Below, in pieces: positions 27,301-40,600 of a stretch of DNA of 64,000 bases. The stretch is from assembly GCA_018389105.1 (NCBI GenBank), contig JACATO010001061.1:248001-312000 (forward strand). Reading direction: 5' to 3'. The notes below the pieces were generated by a model that made no database searches, was not told the DNA's origin, and saw nothing but the letters and a program-made list of their open reading frames with translations. Source of the DNA: Nautilus pompilius. Lineage: Eukaryota; Mollusca; Cephalopoda; Nautilida; Nautilidae. The position numbers were made by a program, and so were the translations under genes. Numbering within the stretch: the first letter of the stretch is position 1; every line of letters begins with the position of its first letter.

Positions 27301-30300
27301 ATTGTAACTGGAATTCATCAGAATTGTTCAGTAGAAAGAAATATGCATTGATATGGTTAAAGTCAGTTTTGAGTTATAGATTTCAGGGTTGGGTGAATAC
27401 ATGAAAGTGACAAAAATATTACAAAACAATACACAGATATTCGCAGCTACTACATTAACAACACATGGACAAACCTCTTACCTGTATAAATACAAACTAT
27501 GTATCCAATGGCAGGAGTGTAATAGCATATTAACCATAGTTTTAGACCATGACCAAAAATGTATTCTACTGTGCTCATTAACCAAGATACATTTTGACTA
27601 TACTTTTCAGGAAAAACAAAAATATTATTTTCTAATTTTAAAAAAAAAACTTGTTTTATATAACTATGGATTCACTAATAAAGTATCTCATGAGGATGGT
27701 ACTTTGATGACAATAACATCTCGGCGGTCAAAATTACAAGGAATTTATTGAAACATGTTTTGTTATCAGAAATGTATTTTATGAAAGTCGATTTTATATT
27801 GATGAATCCACATTTATGAAATAGAATACACTAACTGCACTTACGGTAGCACTTTGAACGATGGCTGGTTCTCTTTGAAATTGTTCCAGTACCTTTTGGA
27901 CATTTGGTGCACTGGGCATCAGGTGAGGGGTTGTTCACTGGCTGGTAGGTGTCAAGTGGACAATCTGAACAAGCTGAAAGGGACACATTCATCACCTGGC
28001 CAGCTGTACAAATTTCTAAAAAAAAGAAAAGAGAGTGGGGAATGACAACTTTAAGCAAAGACATAATTTGAGTGATTTTAGATCCCTTGTGTCAAAAGAT
28101 AACTGATTTTCCAAAATTTTTACTGCACATCCTGATTAAGAATGTCTAAGTAAACCTAATTCTGTTAACCAGAAGCAATATTTAGTTATATAAAGATTGA
28201 CACGCATTTAAGAAAAAAAAATTTTTTTTACTGATTTCATAACTTACAAAATGAGTGTTCCAAAAGTTATCTAAATCAAGGACAGCCACATAGATACTTC
28301 AACTTGATCCTTTTGGTATGAATTATTCCCTCTTCAATTTCTAAATAAATCTACTTCAGTTAACATACACATAAAGTAAATATGGCAGTCAAATATTTCT
28401 TAATATTCAAAGAAAATAACCGGGGGAAACCTACTATATTTTAACTCTGCTTACTCAATTTTTAAAATTTTTTTGCAATATAATATTAACATTAATTCTC
28501 TAAACTTTTAAAACAAACACAAGTATTTGTCTGTCAGTGTAATATATAAATGCATCTAACCAGAGAAAGCAACCAAGTAATCTAAACAAAAATTGGGCTA
28601 ATGAATGATACAGAAAAAAATATGTTTACTAATATGCCACACAATGATTAAAAATCAGTAGTTAATAATCATAATGTCTGAATCCTACTCACTGGAAGCA
28701 CAGATACCATAATAAACTTACTTTGAGCACAGGACACGTTCGATGTAGAGCCATTCATTGTAGTTGTATAATTTTCTGGACATTTAATACAACTTGCAAA
28801 AGTATCATTAAGATTGAGTGTTCGATAAAACCCCAGTTTACAAAGCTGGCAGGTATCAGTATCATTGGAAACCAATTCATATCCGGATTGACAATATTCT
28901 GAGAAAAAATATTGGGTGAAAAGATAATATTTCATGCTGCAAAATCTCATCTTTTTAGTATACTCAACCAAAACCATTTTCTAAAAAGAAAAAAAATAAT
29001 ACTCTGAACGTTTAAATTAATATTAATAACACTCTTATACAACAGTGTATAAGTTTTTTAATTGGGTAAAAAATGTTTCAAAATGTTAAAACAAATATGA
29101 TATTAAAAATCAAAGTGCCCAAGAATTTAATGAAATAACAGTTTGCAATAAGACATGTGGCTGATGATTTAAAAAGGTGCATAATATACATATATAAGAT
29201 GGTATAACATTTTTTTTTAACATTGCAAACAGTCCAAACTAGTTCTTTTAAAAGAGTTTTCACCAAAATCTGACAAATAAGACCCTATTATATCAATGTA
29301 ACATGCTATGAATTTTATGTGAGTGATAAAGATGCAAGAGAAATGTAGTAATTAAAGCCACAATATGTCTGGATTTTTGCCAAAATAAATAATGTTATAT
29401 GCACACAATAATAGTACTAATATAAAAACAGAAATAATCAGACACACAATAGCTAAGAATTAAATATTTGTCTCTTTAATCAGTTGAAATCTTCCAAATA
29501 TTGTTTAAACAGACATAATATCAAATTGTTAATGTATTCTTATTTTCGTAGGCATATTACTTGAAGATATGAGGATGATGATTTTGACCTGAGATCAGAT
29601 GTCAAATGCAACATGACAGAGAAAAAAAATATACACCAAAGGCCTGTCTACACATTTTATAAATCAATCTTTTGAACAAAAGCTGCAAATGATCAACAAC
29701 CATCGAGTAATTTTTCTGTTTTCTTAAATGTCAAAATCAAAATGAATTGCCAAAAACTAAATTGCTGACAACTTCATTCCTTCAGATCATGAAAGAAGCA
29801 ATTTCACAAAACTCTCTTGAATAAGTTTTTCACATATGCATTAAATGGCAGCAGACCTAAACAAAAGAATTCTAAAACTAAAAATCCATAGTCCATTATC
29901 AATAAAATATATATATATATACTGAAGTCTGAAAAAGAAAACAGAACTCCAGTGAAATACATCTACCATTTTAGTATGTTGAATTTTAGAATTCTGTGGT
30001 AAAGTAGTGTATATGTGTGTGTATAGTGGAATATTGTTTCAGCTCTGGCTATCTGCGACACAACAATAGAAACCGGAGGAGGGTTATCCAACTTACTTTT
30101 ACACCTACTCTCATCTGTAGCACCCTCCTCATAAGTGGAGTAGTTTGCTGGACACTTATGGCAGCGAAACTGCCAGATATTAGGCTGGTAATATCCACGT
30201 TCACACAAGCGACAGCTCATGCTGCTTTCTTCCAGATAGTGTCCTTTCAAGCATGCAGCTGAAAAACCAACAACAATTGGTGCGTTTACCTGCTTACCAA

Positions 30301-33300
30301 CCCAAAATCAATAATTATTATTTTGGGAAAATAAAAAAGAGGGGGGGGAGACAGCTAATAAATAAGTGACTATGTTGTGTATTTTCTGTTTTTAATCCAT
30401 GAGGAAAGATAACTATTTACTAAACAAATCATTTTAACAAAAAAAAAGTAGTTTACACACAAAGTTAGGAAGTCCTTTTATGGTGCTATATCTCTACCTG
30501 TACAATACACGATGCACGAGCATTTAAATATGAGATATATACTCATGTAATAAATGCCAAACTTTAATTTTCAAAACATTTTTAAAGTTGAGCGATCTTG
30601 TCCGTGCAAAAATAAGAAAGATCATAACACTATAAAAAGTGTCTGCAATGGCTTTCCTTCATAGTTTAAAATGATGTCATAGTTATAAAGCTTAAGTACC
30701 GAGGCCAGCCAGCCAAAAATAAATTCTATGTATGTATACTGTTATCCTAAACATTGGAAAATAAATATTAATATTCTTACGGATACTGCAATTTGTGATG
30801 GATATAGAGCCAACAGACAATGTAGTGTTTCCAGCAGGACAAGGTGTACAGGTCACCTGTAAGTGCTGCATTCGATAAAAACCACGTGAACAATTCTTGC
30901 ACCCATCAAGCATCAATTCTGTCCCAGAACTGCAGTCATCTTTCATAGTTGGCAACAAATAAATATAAATAAAATAAATAAATAAAGATAGATGTCTTCA
31001 CTGATTATAATAATTTACACATATTAAAAATTTGTAAAATACAAGTTTTTCAGAAATTTTTTAATCTAATAATAGAAAAATTCATATTTTGTAACTGCAT
31101 AGCAATTTTATGGGCAAAGTCAAAAGTTAATGATTCATCAGTGAAATGCTTTCAAACAAAACGAGTAATTTAAATAAAGATTAAAAGTTTGAAAATCACA
31201 TAATGCAGCAAGCTGAAGATTAAAATATATAATGGAGTTTTAAAAAGGAAAATAATTACTCTCAAAACCAATGTGGCATGTGCAGGTGAATGTACAAAAC
31301 AATAAAGAAACTTATAGTTATAAATAAAGCTGCAATTTGACCATCTGATATGAGCTAAGAAGCATCTGATGAATTATGGACTCATCTGTCCTGTTTGTGA
31401 TATTTATGAACACTAAGAAATTCTCTCTCTTACTCATTTTCTCCTCTTAGTAAGCACCAATAGCCTCTGAACAGGGCCATCAATGAAAACATGCCTTAAA
31501 CACTACAGCAATCTGTTTAATAAGCAATATTATGAGATTACAAGCTTGTCAGCACAACCTGATGAAGAATGAAATTTTAAAGAAGTAACACACTTTTTTT
31601 GTAAATCACAAAGTTTTTGCTCATGATGTGTTACAGAATCTATTGTCCATTCCATCAATTGATTATTTTATTAAATTTGTTTACCATTTATAATTATTTT
31701 TCTTTTGTTATAAAAAAGAAAAAGAATCAATGAAGAAATAATGTAGTTATAATTTTTTTTAAATTTGAAAATTAATCTTAGTATAACAGACAAATATTAT
31801 ATTGTAAACAGAACATTTTTCCTAACTATGCGGTGTCTAATGTCATCGGAGTAGCACTAAGACAATTAATTGAGCTCATACCAGAACAGTGTGATGAGGA
31901 GTTAGATCCTTCTTTAAGAGTGGTACGTCCAAGTGGGCAAGGATTACAATATGTCTTCCACCGCTTGTCTTGGTAGTAACCTAGCCTACATGGATGACAC
32001 TTTTGTTGTGTTATGTTGTAAAATTCACCTGGCATACAAGGATCTGAAAACAACAATATCAACAATTATCTTACACTAAACAAACAGAAATATTAACACA
32101 CTGCACCTATTAAGTGCCCACAGAGAAGACATTTTTAAGATCATGGTAAATGAAGGCCATTAATTATACATTTAAAAAAAAAAAAAACAGACAAGCAACA
32201 CATTATTTAATATGATAGAAAGCCAAACAGAAAATCCAGGATTAATCCCTGAAGTGACTCAGGAAATGTTATGGCTAATCTTTTGCTCAGAGAACAAACA
32301 AACTGAAATTGGAAAGGTGAATGTCAGAGTTCACATCTATAGTCCTTCATTTAAAGTTTCTATCAAGAAAGGTGGATGTATAGTACATAAACTACACAAC
32401 TTTCCACATCCACAATTTGAAACCAAAAAAAAAAAAAAGGTATCATAAAACATGCAAGTATAGACTACCTGGTATTTTGGACATGGATGACCTGTTTGTA
32501 CCTTTACAAAAGTCCTAAAATTACAGAAGTGATCATACAATGGGCCCCATCTTTGTGTAATGGTAGATTCCTTCCTTGAAAAACATTAGTCTCTCTCTGA
32601 ATTTGAACACTAACATAGAAAATATTGCTCTGGTTAATTCTCGTGTTGTATTAAAAAATGTTATTGCTTTGAAAAGTAAAAACGATAGTAATGATCTGGG
32701 TTTTATTTTTAAACTCACCAAAGCAATCACTGCTATCTGCAGAACCTATAAAGGGTGTTACTTTCCCACTTGGACATGAGTCACATTTGGCTCTTTTAAG
32801 TGACGACTGAAAGAAGCCGATGGGGCAGAAGACACACGTCTCTGTGCTGCTGTTGTAGTATGTACCTGGTCCACAAGCAACTGAAAGCAGCAGTAATTTT
32901 GTTATAATACAATAAAATAACCAGGAAATTGATTACATAAAAAAACCCCCAAAAAGTGAGATTTTCTATCTGAGCTAAAGTGTTAACTTGGATGTAATTT
33001 AATTTTTTCTTGTTTCACTTAAGCAAAAACGAAAATACCATAATAAAATTAAAATACTTTGCATCTTCCTTTACCAAACAAATTGTATAATCATATTCAT
33101 TTCTTTTGTTTTGATTTTTGTTTAATGATTTACTAAAACCTGAAAAGGTCATTTTTAAAAATGTATTTGGTTATTTTAAAATTCTACAAAGTCTGTAAAG
33201 TTAATAAATAATTTTTCAACCATTATTCAAACCGTACCGCACACATTGTTAACAAATGCAAAGCCCTGAGTACAGCTGGTGGACATCTGGATATCAACTG

Positions 33301-34540
33301 TATCATCTCTCACAGATGCTCCAGCTGCTGCCTGGAATAAACAGAAACACACAAATACACAGCATCTAACACTGCCAATTATGCATGAAATAAAGAAAGC
33401 TGGGATATACGGTGTACCACATTATGTTCAAAGCTTTCAGTGCCCTTAAAAGTGGAAGCAGAGGGACGAGTTAAGGTAGACAGTATGAAGTTTCCGCAGG
33501 TACTGTTATATACATTGGAAACCTTTTAGTATATTAATAAATGGTGAATTCTGCCATTATTTCAATGCTTGCTTTAATTGTTATCATGCCAATAAAGTTA
33601 TCAGCTTTGGCGTATTCTTGAATATGTAAAAGGTTTACAGTCAGCACAAATATTACAGAGTGCTTTGTATAAATATAACATAACTTGATTTAAATTACTC
33701 TCAACAAAGCTACATGTTGACCATGATTAAGAAACAAGAAGTTTAAACTATTTAATTAATAAATATAAACAACATTGGAATTCATCAAGTTGAACCTTAT
33801 TGATATACTTATTATTTTACACAAATAAGGTTGAAAATAACAGAAAGGAATTTGCAATAATTCTGGCCAATGGACATTAGGAGAGTACTTTTTTAAAGCA
33901 TGCATTTATTTCCCTTCAATTATTTTACTGTGGATATTTTTAAAACTTGTACAAGATATGATCTTTACATTTATTTTATACAAATAATAATAACCCCGAT
34001 AAAAATGAAATAAGATGAGAGTAGGACTATTTGATTGGAAGCAGAAAATCTAATAATTTCACAAATTTAACCATCACGTGCGATTTGCCAAGGAGAGCGT
34101 AGGGAGTAGTGTGTACATGCAGAAATACTTACAGGAAAATTGAATAGTTTTCTTCTCAATATAAGATCTTTAAAAAGCTGTTTCACAGTCAGTTCCTTCT
34201 GATCACTTTTACGGTAGAGAAATGCACTGAAAAATTTGGTAGATACCATCAGTCAGCCAGCAATATTTCTTAGAATCCCTAGAGTATACACATGGCTGAG
34301 CTTCTGAGAAGAATACGATGTGGTCGTCAGTTATTTTCACATCCTACAGATCTAAACTACACAGCTCAAGCCAGGTTTAGAAAAGTTATTACTGCATTCA
34401 ATCCAAAATCATCATTTCTTCTGGTATTTCTGCAGCTGCTTTAGAAAAACCCCAAACCTGAAGAAATCTTTTTTCAGTGACCTTTCAAAAAATATGAAAA
34501 ACTGTCCTTCAAAGCAAATTTCCCACCTTCAGCCACACAT

Positions 34541-34635
<95 letters not shown>

Positions 34636-37600
34636 GAAGGAGATTTATTCAAATAAAACACTGAGATAAGCATTATATATATAACCATGATTTATATTTA
34701 TAACAAATTCACTACTTTTCTGAAATATAATATCTACGTGAAAAATAAAGATGGTATTTTGAGGAATCTTTCTAAAAACTATCAACATACATTTCATTTA
34801 TCTGAAGGCAAAAGAACACAAACTTAGCCATATTTTGAATGTTCTGTATTCATTTTTTTTAATGGAAATCTTTTAAAGAAGTAATGGCACCTCTGTATAT
34901 TCTTCACTAATAAGCTATTACTGTAAAGCTGTAACAACTTAAAAATATGGGGCAACATTTATGAGCGTAAACCAGAGTCCTAACTTTGATTTACATACAA
35001 TTAAACAGAATTAAATGTTTATTTCATCAAAACATTTCCTTTTAGCTATATGACTGGTTAACTAAGTCCAGTTATATTGCTTGCCAGTTTCTGCAGACTG
35101 AACTACAATGCATTTTATTCCATGCTTCTTTCAGGTAGTTAATAGGTGAAACCTCATTGGAATAATCTCCTTACCTTGTCTGTTTAATACTGAGAACAGC
35201 ATTAGCAATATTCTTCCCAGGTACACACATCAAGGTTAAAAAGGCATTGGAGCACTTGTGACTACTATTACTGATGATGCACAGCTCTTTCCAGTCCTTA
35301 GCCAATTTATCTAATAACAAAAAGATCTCAATTTGCATTCTATCTTTCAGTTTGTCTTGGCAGGTTGTGACAAATGTGTAATTAAACTTGATTTCTACAT
35401 CTTTCTTAGGATCCGCTGTCTCTGGAAAGAAAAAATAAGAGGTAAAGTTTATGCAATAGTTTATTGTATGAATACAAACTACTTTCAAGACTGCTACACT
35501 TCTACAACAGATCAACAATATGATGCAGTCTTGAAAATGAAATCAAAGCATTTCTGTTACAAAGACCTACAAAGTATTTGTTGAAAACGTTTGTATAATG
35601 GTTCCATTGGTTTTTAATTGGACCATTAACTTTTTGATTCACCACCAGTAGAGGTTCAACAACTTGGGACATCAGCCAGATATCATATTTTCAACATTTT
35701 AAATCTGAACAACATGAGTGATGCTTTGGTTGGCTCGGTTCTTTATTATATGCATTGCTAATGTTATTGTGATGTCCTACATTGAAAAACTGATGCTGGC
35801 AGAAGCCTTCTACTAAACTAAGAGCTTTAAACAAAATATCAACCAAGTCTAATGGTTTCAAAATTCACTTGAATATTCACTTTAAAATCTTCTAAAATGA
35901 CTTCTTCCCACAATTGGTGCATGTTACACTTCTAGCTGAAAACATTACTCTATCATGTATTGATGACCAATGAGAAAGAGAGTGAACAATTTGCCATCAG
36001 AATTCCATGTTCTTATATTGTTGTGTAAAGTGATTAGCTGTAACAGTTATATATCTACCAAATACAGGAAAACAAATAATTTGATTCAATTTTTACAAAT
36101 GAATGTTTCTCTTCTGCACACTCTAATTAAAGCCAAAGCCTAAATGAGTAGAAAATATTTAAAAGTAACAATTTGATGCTACCAACATTAGTTATGTGGT
36201 TAGTTAGCTAACAAAGTATAGAACATTTATTAACTCTATTTAACACTTTGCAGAAACCATCATTACTTGATTTACAGCACCATTAAGCAATGGTCATTAC
36301 AAGAACTCTTTTAAATTAGTACCTTTAAACTGACTAGTGTTGTTTAAAATTAAAATTGTTTTAACAGTTTGTAACCCAATTTTGATTTAAATAGAATCAA
36401 ATTTGTGATGAAACCTGTTTAAAGGAATACTTACTGACAAGCCAGAGCTGTCAGTTGCTTTTAAATTGTGTTACATAGACGTTCTAATACAATTTGAACC
36501 ATCTTTGAGTACACACCTGAAAGTGTGCAACATGCCATATTTAATTTGATGTTTTTCATCGGTACAACTTACCTCCACAAGATGGAAGGACAAAAGGCTC
36601 AAACGGATTATCTTGGTCAAACACACCGAGCTTCCCACACCTCAGCATCCTGGGGAATTTCTGACACAGTGCCTTACCAGTAGGACAATTGTAACTAAAG
36701 ATTCCAGAGCGGTTTAGAGATAGGCTGACATCTCTTGTATGTGAGAGATAAGGACAAGAGTTATCTGAAAAGGGCACAGTACATGTTATATTCTTAGCAA
36801 TGATAGCATCTCAAAACAATGACATCTACAATAATGTACAATATTTTTTTTACTTACTTGTTGTCTTACAGTGTCAACATCTATAAAACAACATGTTACA
36901 GTTCCATAAAGCAGTGAATATTTTAAGTTTTTTCTTTCAGAGTGTATCCTGTGCAGCTTTCATATTTTAGGTTTCAATGCAAACATTTTTCTCAATGACT
37001 TTTTCTGAGATTGTGTAAGGTGTAAAAAATGACAATCATCATGAGATCAGACAGATATTAGAGCATCAGTCTTCATCAGCCAAGAACATGGACATTCTTT
37101 TCCTAATACAGTAGCATTTTCCTGCACATATTAAAATTTGCCAATTCCTTTAATGTGATTGTCTGTAGGAAAAACTAATGTTTAAAGTGTTAAGCAAAGT
37201 CATTTTCTAAAGAGAAATAAAGTTTCAGAAGTCATAGAAGTTAATCTCACTGGTGCTACAAAGTAACAGAAATTGTTTATCATATCATCCGTAAAATAGT
37301 AGTATTTAAAAACAACTTTCATACCCAAGTTTTGTAAACAGTTACCTAAAAAAACCCTCCTATTTGTTTAATTTAAAACTAATCTGCTGCAATTAATTTA
37401 ACCTAAATAAATAAAAAAGTGAGATGTTACTTGAGAATTCCTTTATTTCAATGCATGTATCAGAACTCTTGAGATTTAGCAAAGCAAAATTATGGGGCAC
37501 TAAGTGTAAGTAGCATGGCGGCAATTCTATGATAGTCTTACCTTTTAATGGTTACAAGCAAAACTATTTTTGTCAACAAATTCACAAATTTAATTCCTTC

Positions 37601-40600
37601 TGTTTAAGCAATCACAATGTACTCATTAAAATGATTTGTTGGATGAGATTTTTGTGGGGTTATTCATTAACATGCTAAATATCATTTTAATTTTAATGAT
37701 GTTTGGATTTTTGTGCAAATAAAAGCAATCACAGAATTCCCATGTTGTACTCAATGCCCCACAAACGTTAACATTTTAGTCTGTCGTTTCTTGGGGGTGA
37801 GAAGTGGCAGGTCTCTCATCCATTCCAAAGATACTTACACTGGACATACACTTTTGACTGGCATTCTGTGTAATAATCATTGCTGTTCTTGACAATGAAG
37901 ATAGCAGGAAGAGCTCCCCATGTGTACTCTCCATCTGAAGTTAATCAACACAATTATAGTTTTAAAAAACTAAGAAAGACCCGATGTTTCTTTATCATGT
38001 AAAAAGATTTTTCAAAAATTAAAAAACAATAATAAAAAAAAGACCAGCATTACATCAATCAAACTACATCTGTAGTTACTCAAACATCAGCTTGTAAAAC
38101 AGGTTTTTTTTCATTTTCTTCTCATATTCAAATTTTTCCACTAAGGTACTGAATCGTTTCGCACTACATCCCAACCCATTTGTTCAATTGAAGAAATAAA
38201 AGGATACTGTAAGACACAACAGCCATGTGGAGACACTTGAGTAAGTGCAGGAGTTATGATTACTCTAAGCAAACATGAAACAGATAAAATGATAAACATG
38301 CTGCACCTGTGTTTACACTGGACTGGATGTCTGCAGAGCTGGTGGGCTTCACTAATGATGTTAGCCTCATAAAACGGTTCTTGCTAAGGAAGAACTGGTC
38401 TGATTTGTCACAGGTATCAAAAGTTGGTGCACTTTCATCTGTTCAATAAACAAAAATAACTTTCCTTTACCAAAACTTCTTGTAAAAGCTAAAAGTTAGT
38501 TCTGTTTCCATTAAGATGATGACCATAAAATCATTGTAATTATCCATGAAGCTGTATGTAACCATGACAACAATAAGTTATATTTGAAATTTAATTATTC
38601 AAGAATATACTGTAGTAGTAAGCATTTCCCATTTACTGTCCAAACTTATAGAAATGCTGCCCTCCAGAACACAAAAAAACAGCTAACCCTCACATGACCT
38701 GAAGTGAAATTGAAAATTAAAGCCAGCAGTTAGTAAAAAAGAAGTTTTTAAAAATTTGTTGAACTCCTAAAACAAGTTGACATTTAAGTTATTTTTCTCT
38801 TTTTCTGAGACAATTGGTAACATGGTTTTCAAATACAAAACAAAAAAGGAGGATATCACTTTCTGATGCCTCATAATGATAGTGAACAAAACACAAATTT
38901 CTAACCTGGATGGTTGCACTCTAAAAACAGTTAAACCATAAAATCTCTACAACTGAAGCAATAGTCCACATGATAAATGCTTAATTAAAATTAAGAAAGA
39001 GAAAGCAAATTTGCTATTTTTATATGATTACTCTTTGAATATCTTCAGCATACTACAAAACTCCCAAACCAGTAAGTTCAACCCAAACCAAACTTAAACA
39101 GTAATGTATAATTTTATGCTGTTTGCTAGTTTCTAGCTTTTATTATATCATGTTAAGTTACCATAAATTGTCCGTGTAGTTGATGCACCATCAATATGTC
39201 AAATTAAACCAGGCACACATTTCCATATCAAAACACTAACATGCTATGAGCCTTCCTTGCTTGTAATACTACTTAGTTTCAGGAAATTTCAAAAAGAAAC
39301 TGTACGTACCGCTTCTTGCTGGACTAGGATGTTCAAGCTGACTTGGTGATTGCTTGGTAACACCTTTGCTCACCTGATAGCCTCCCCAGGTCTGGACCAC
39401 ACCAGTGGGTGGCACATAAGAACTATTTCTCTTAGCTGAGATTACCTGGATCCTATTTAGCACTTTGTTCCAGATCCACATCTGAGTAATGTAGCCATGG
39501 AAAGCCTTACCCAGAGTTATGTATATCCTAACAAAATATATTGGTGCATAGTACAGGAAATTATTTTTTGGCAATGTAAGATTAGCAGTGGGAAAGAGTT
39601 CATCATATCTTGGAAGTAAACTACTTCCATTAAGCACTTCCTCTTCTAACATTGGGTTCTTAAAAATACTGTACAGAAATGATCAGTAAATGTTATTCTG
39701 CCAATCCTATGTCATCAAATTAATCAAGAACAGACTGCAACAGTAAATAAAAGTGGGTTTCATAAAGCAGTATACTAAGAAAAATAAATAGTCTTTAAGA
39801 TGGAGCTTTGTTAAAATAAATGGATAACTATTCTTCATTCAAATGTTTTCTTTAAAAAGTGGAATGTTCTTTTTTTTTTGTGAGGAAGGAAAATTATAAG
39901 AATCTGTTCATACTAGCAGTAGCTTTGAATACTCACGTGTTATTTTTGGGGCTGACACCCACAGATTTATTATATTCTGTGAAAAGGTCCAGGTAAACAA
40001 TTAGCTGTCCAGAAGCAGTCCATGTCACACCAATGTGATGCCATTCTCTGTTGTTAATATTTGCTTTGGTTGTGTACTCTGCTTGCGCAGAATGATTACC
40101 ATTTGAAACGGTAACAGTTTTTTCTGTGATCTGAAGTATCTGTTCTTTCCCATATCTAAAACATAAACAAATTTTGAATATTTTTATATTTTAATATTTT
40201 GAAATCAGCATAGTCAACCGACATATTTATTATGTAAGAGTAAGATGTAATAAGCATTAGGTACACATAAAAATGGACATAATTAGGGGTTGAACAATTA
40301 AGACAACACACTTCATAGTCTGACATTCGCATCTCTGAATGTCGCAGTTTTACACGAGACCAAAGTCTCATCAATGGCTGCTTTTTGCCTTGGCATATGC
40401 ATAAACTCAGGGTGCAGAGATGTTGTCTCACTCTTGTTACAGTACTAAGGAAAACTGTTGTCAACTGGTTTGTTGTATATGACAATACTTATCGCAAACA
40501 TGATTTACAGGGCTAAGTTCAGGAAATCAACAAAGCTGCTGCAAAATCAGTGCCCATTCCAGTAGAAGAGGAACTTAGTGCAACTTCATTATCAGAATTA

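Larger units (their letters stand above)
28016..33237. other. Introns between repeat exons 17-22, no further genes
   Basis: The introns here are 0.36-1.2 kb, AT-rich, without recognised elements. A short (TA)n run sits at about 29908-29921 and a G tract at about 30343-30350. No missed ephrin-receptor-like exon was found, and frame continuity between called exons leaves no gap to fill. Confidence 0.55.
35422..39309. other. Introns between CCP-like, HYR-like and pentraxin-like exons
   Basis: Introns of 0.37-1.15 kb around the exons listed separately. Only AT-rich filler was seen. A possible second HYR repeat, as in polydom, was looked for and not found. Confidence 0.5.

Noticed and set aside
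34540..34640. Regular short repeats considered as an array
   Set aside because: Pure dinucleotide repeat without unique spacers; it is a microsatellite, not a CRISPR array.
39659..39668. Alternative acceptor shortening exon 10 by 10 bases
   Set aside because: It breaks the phase with exon 9, which ends with two bases of a codon. The outer CAG keeps the frame.
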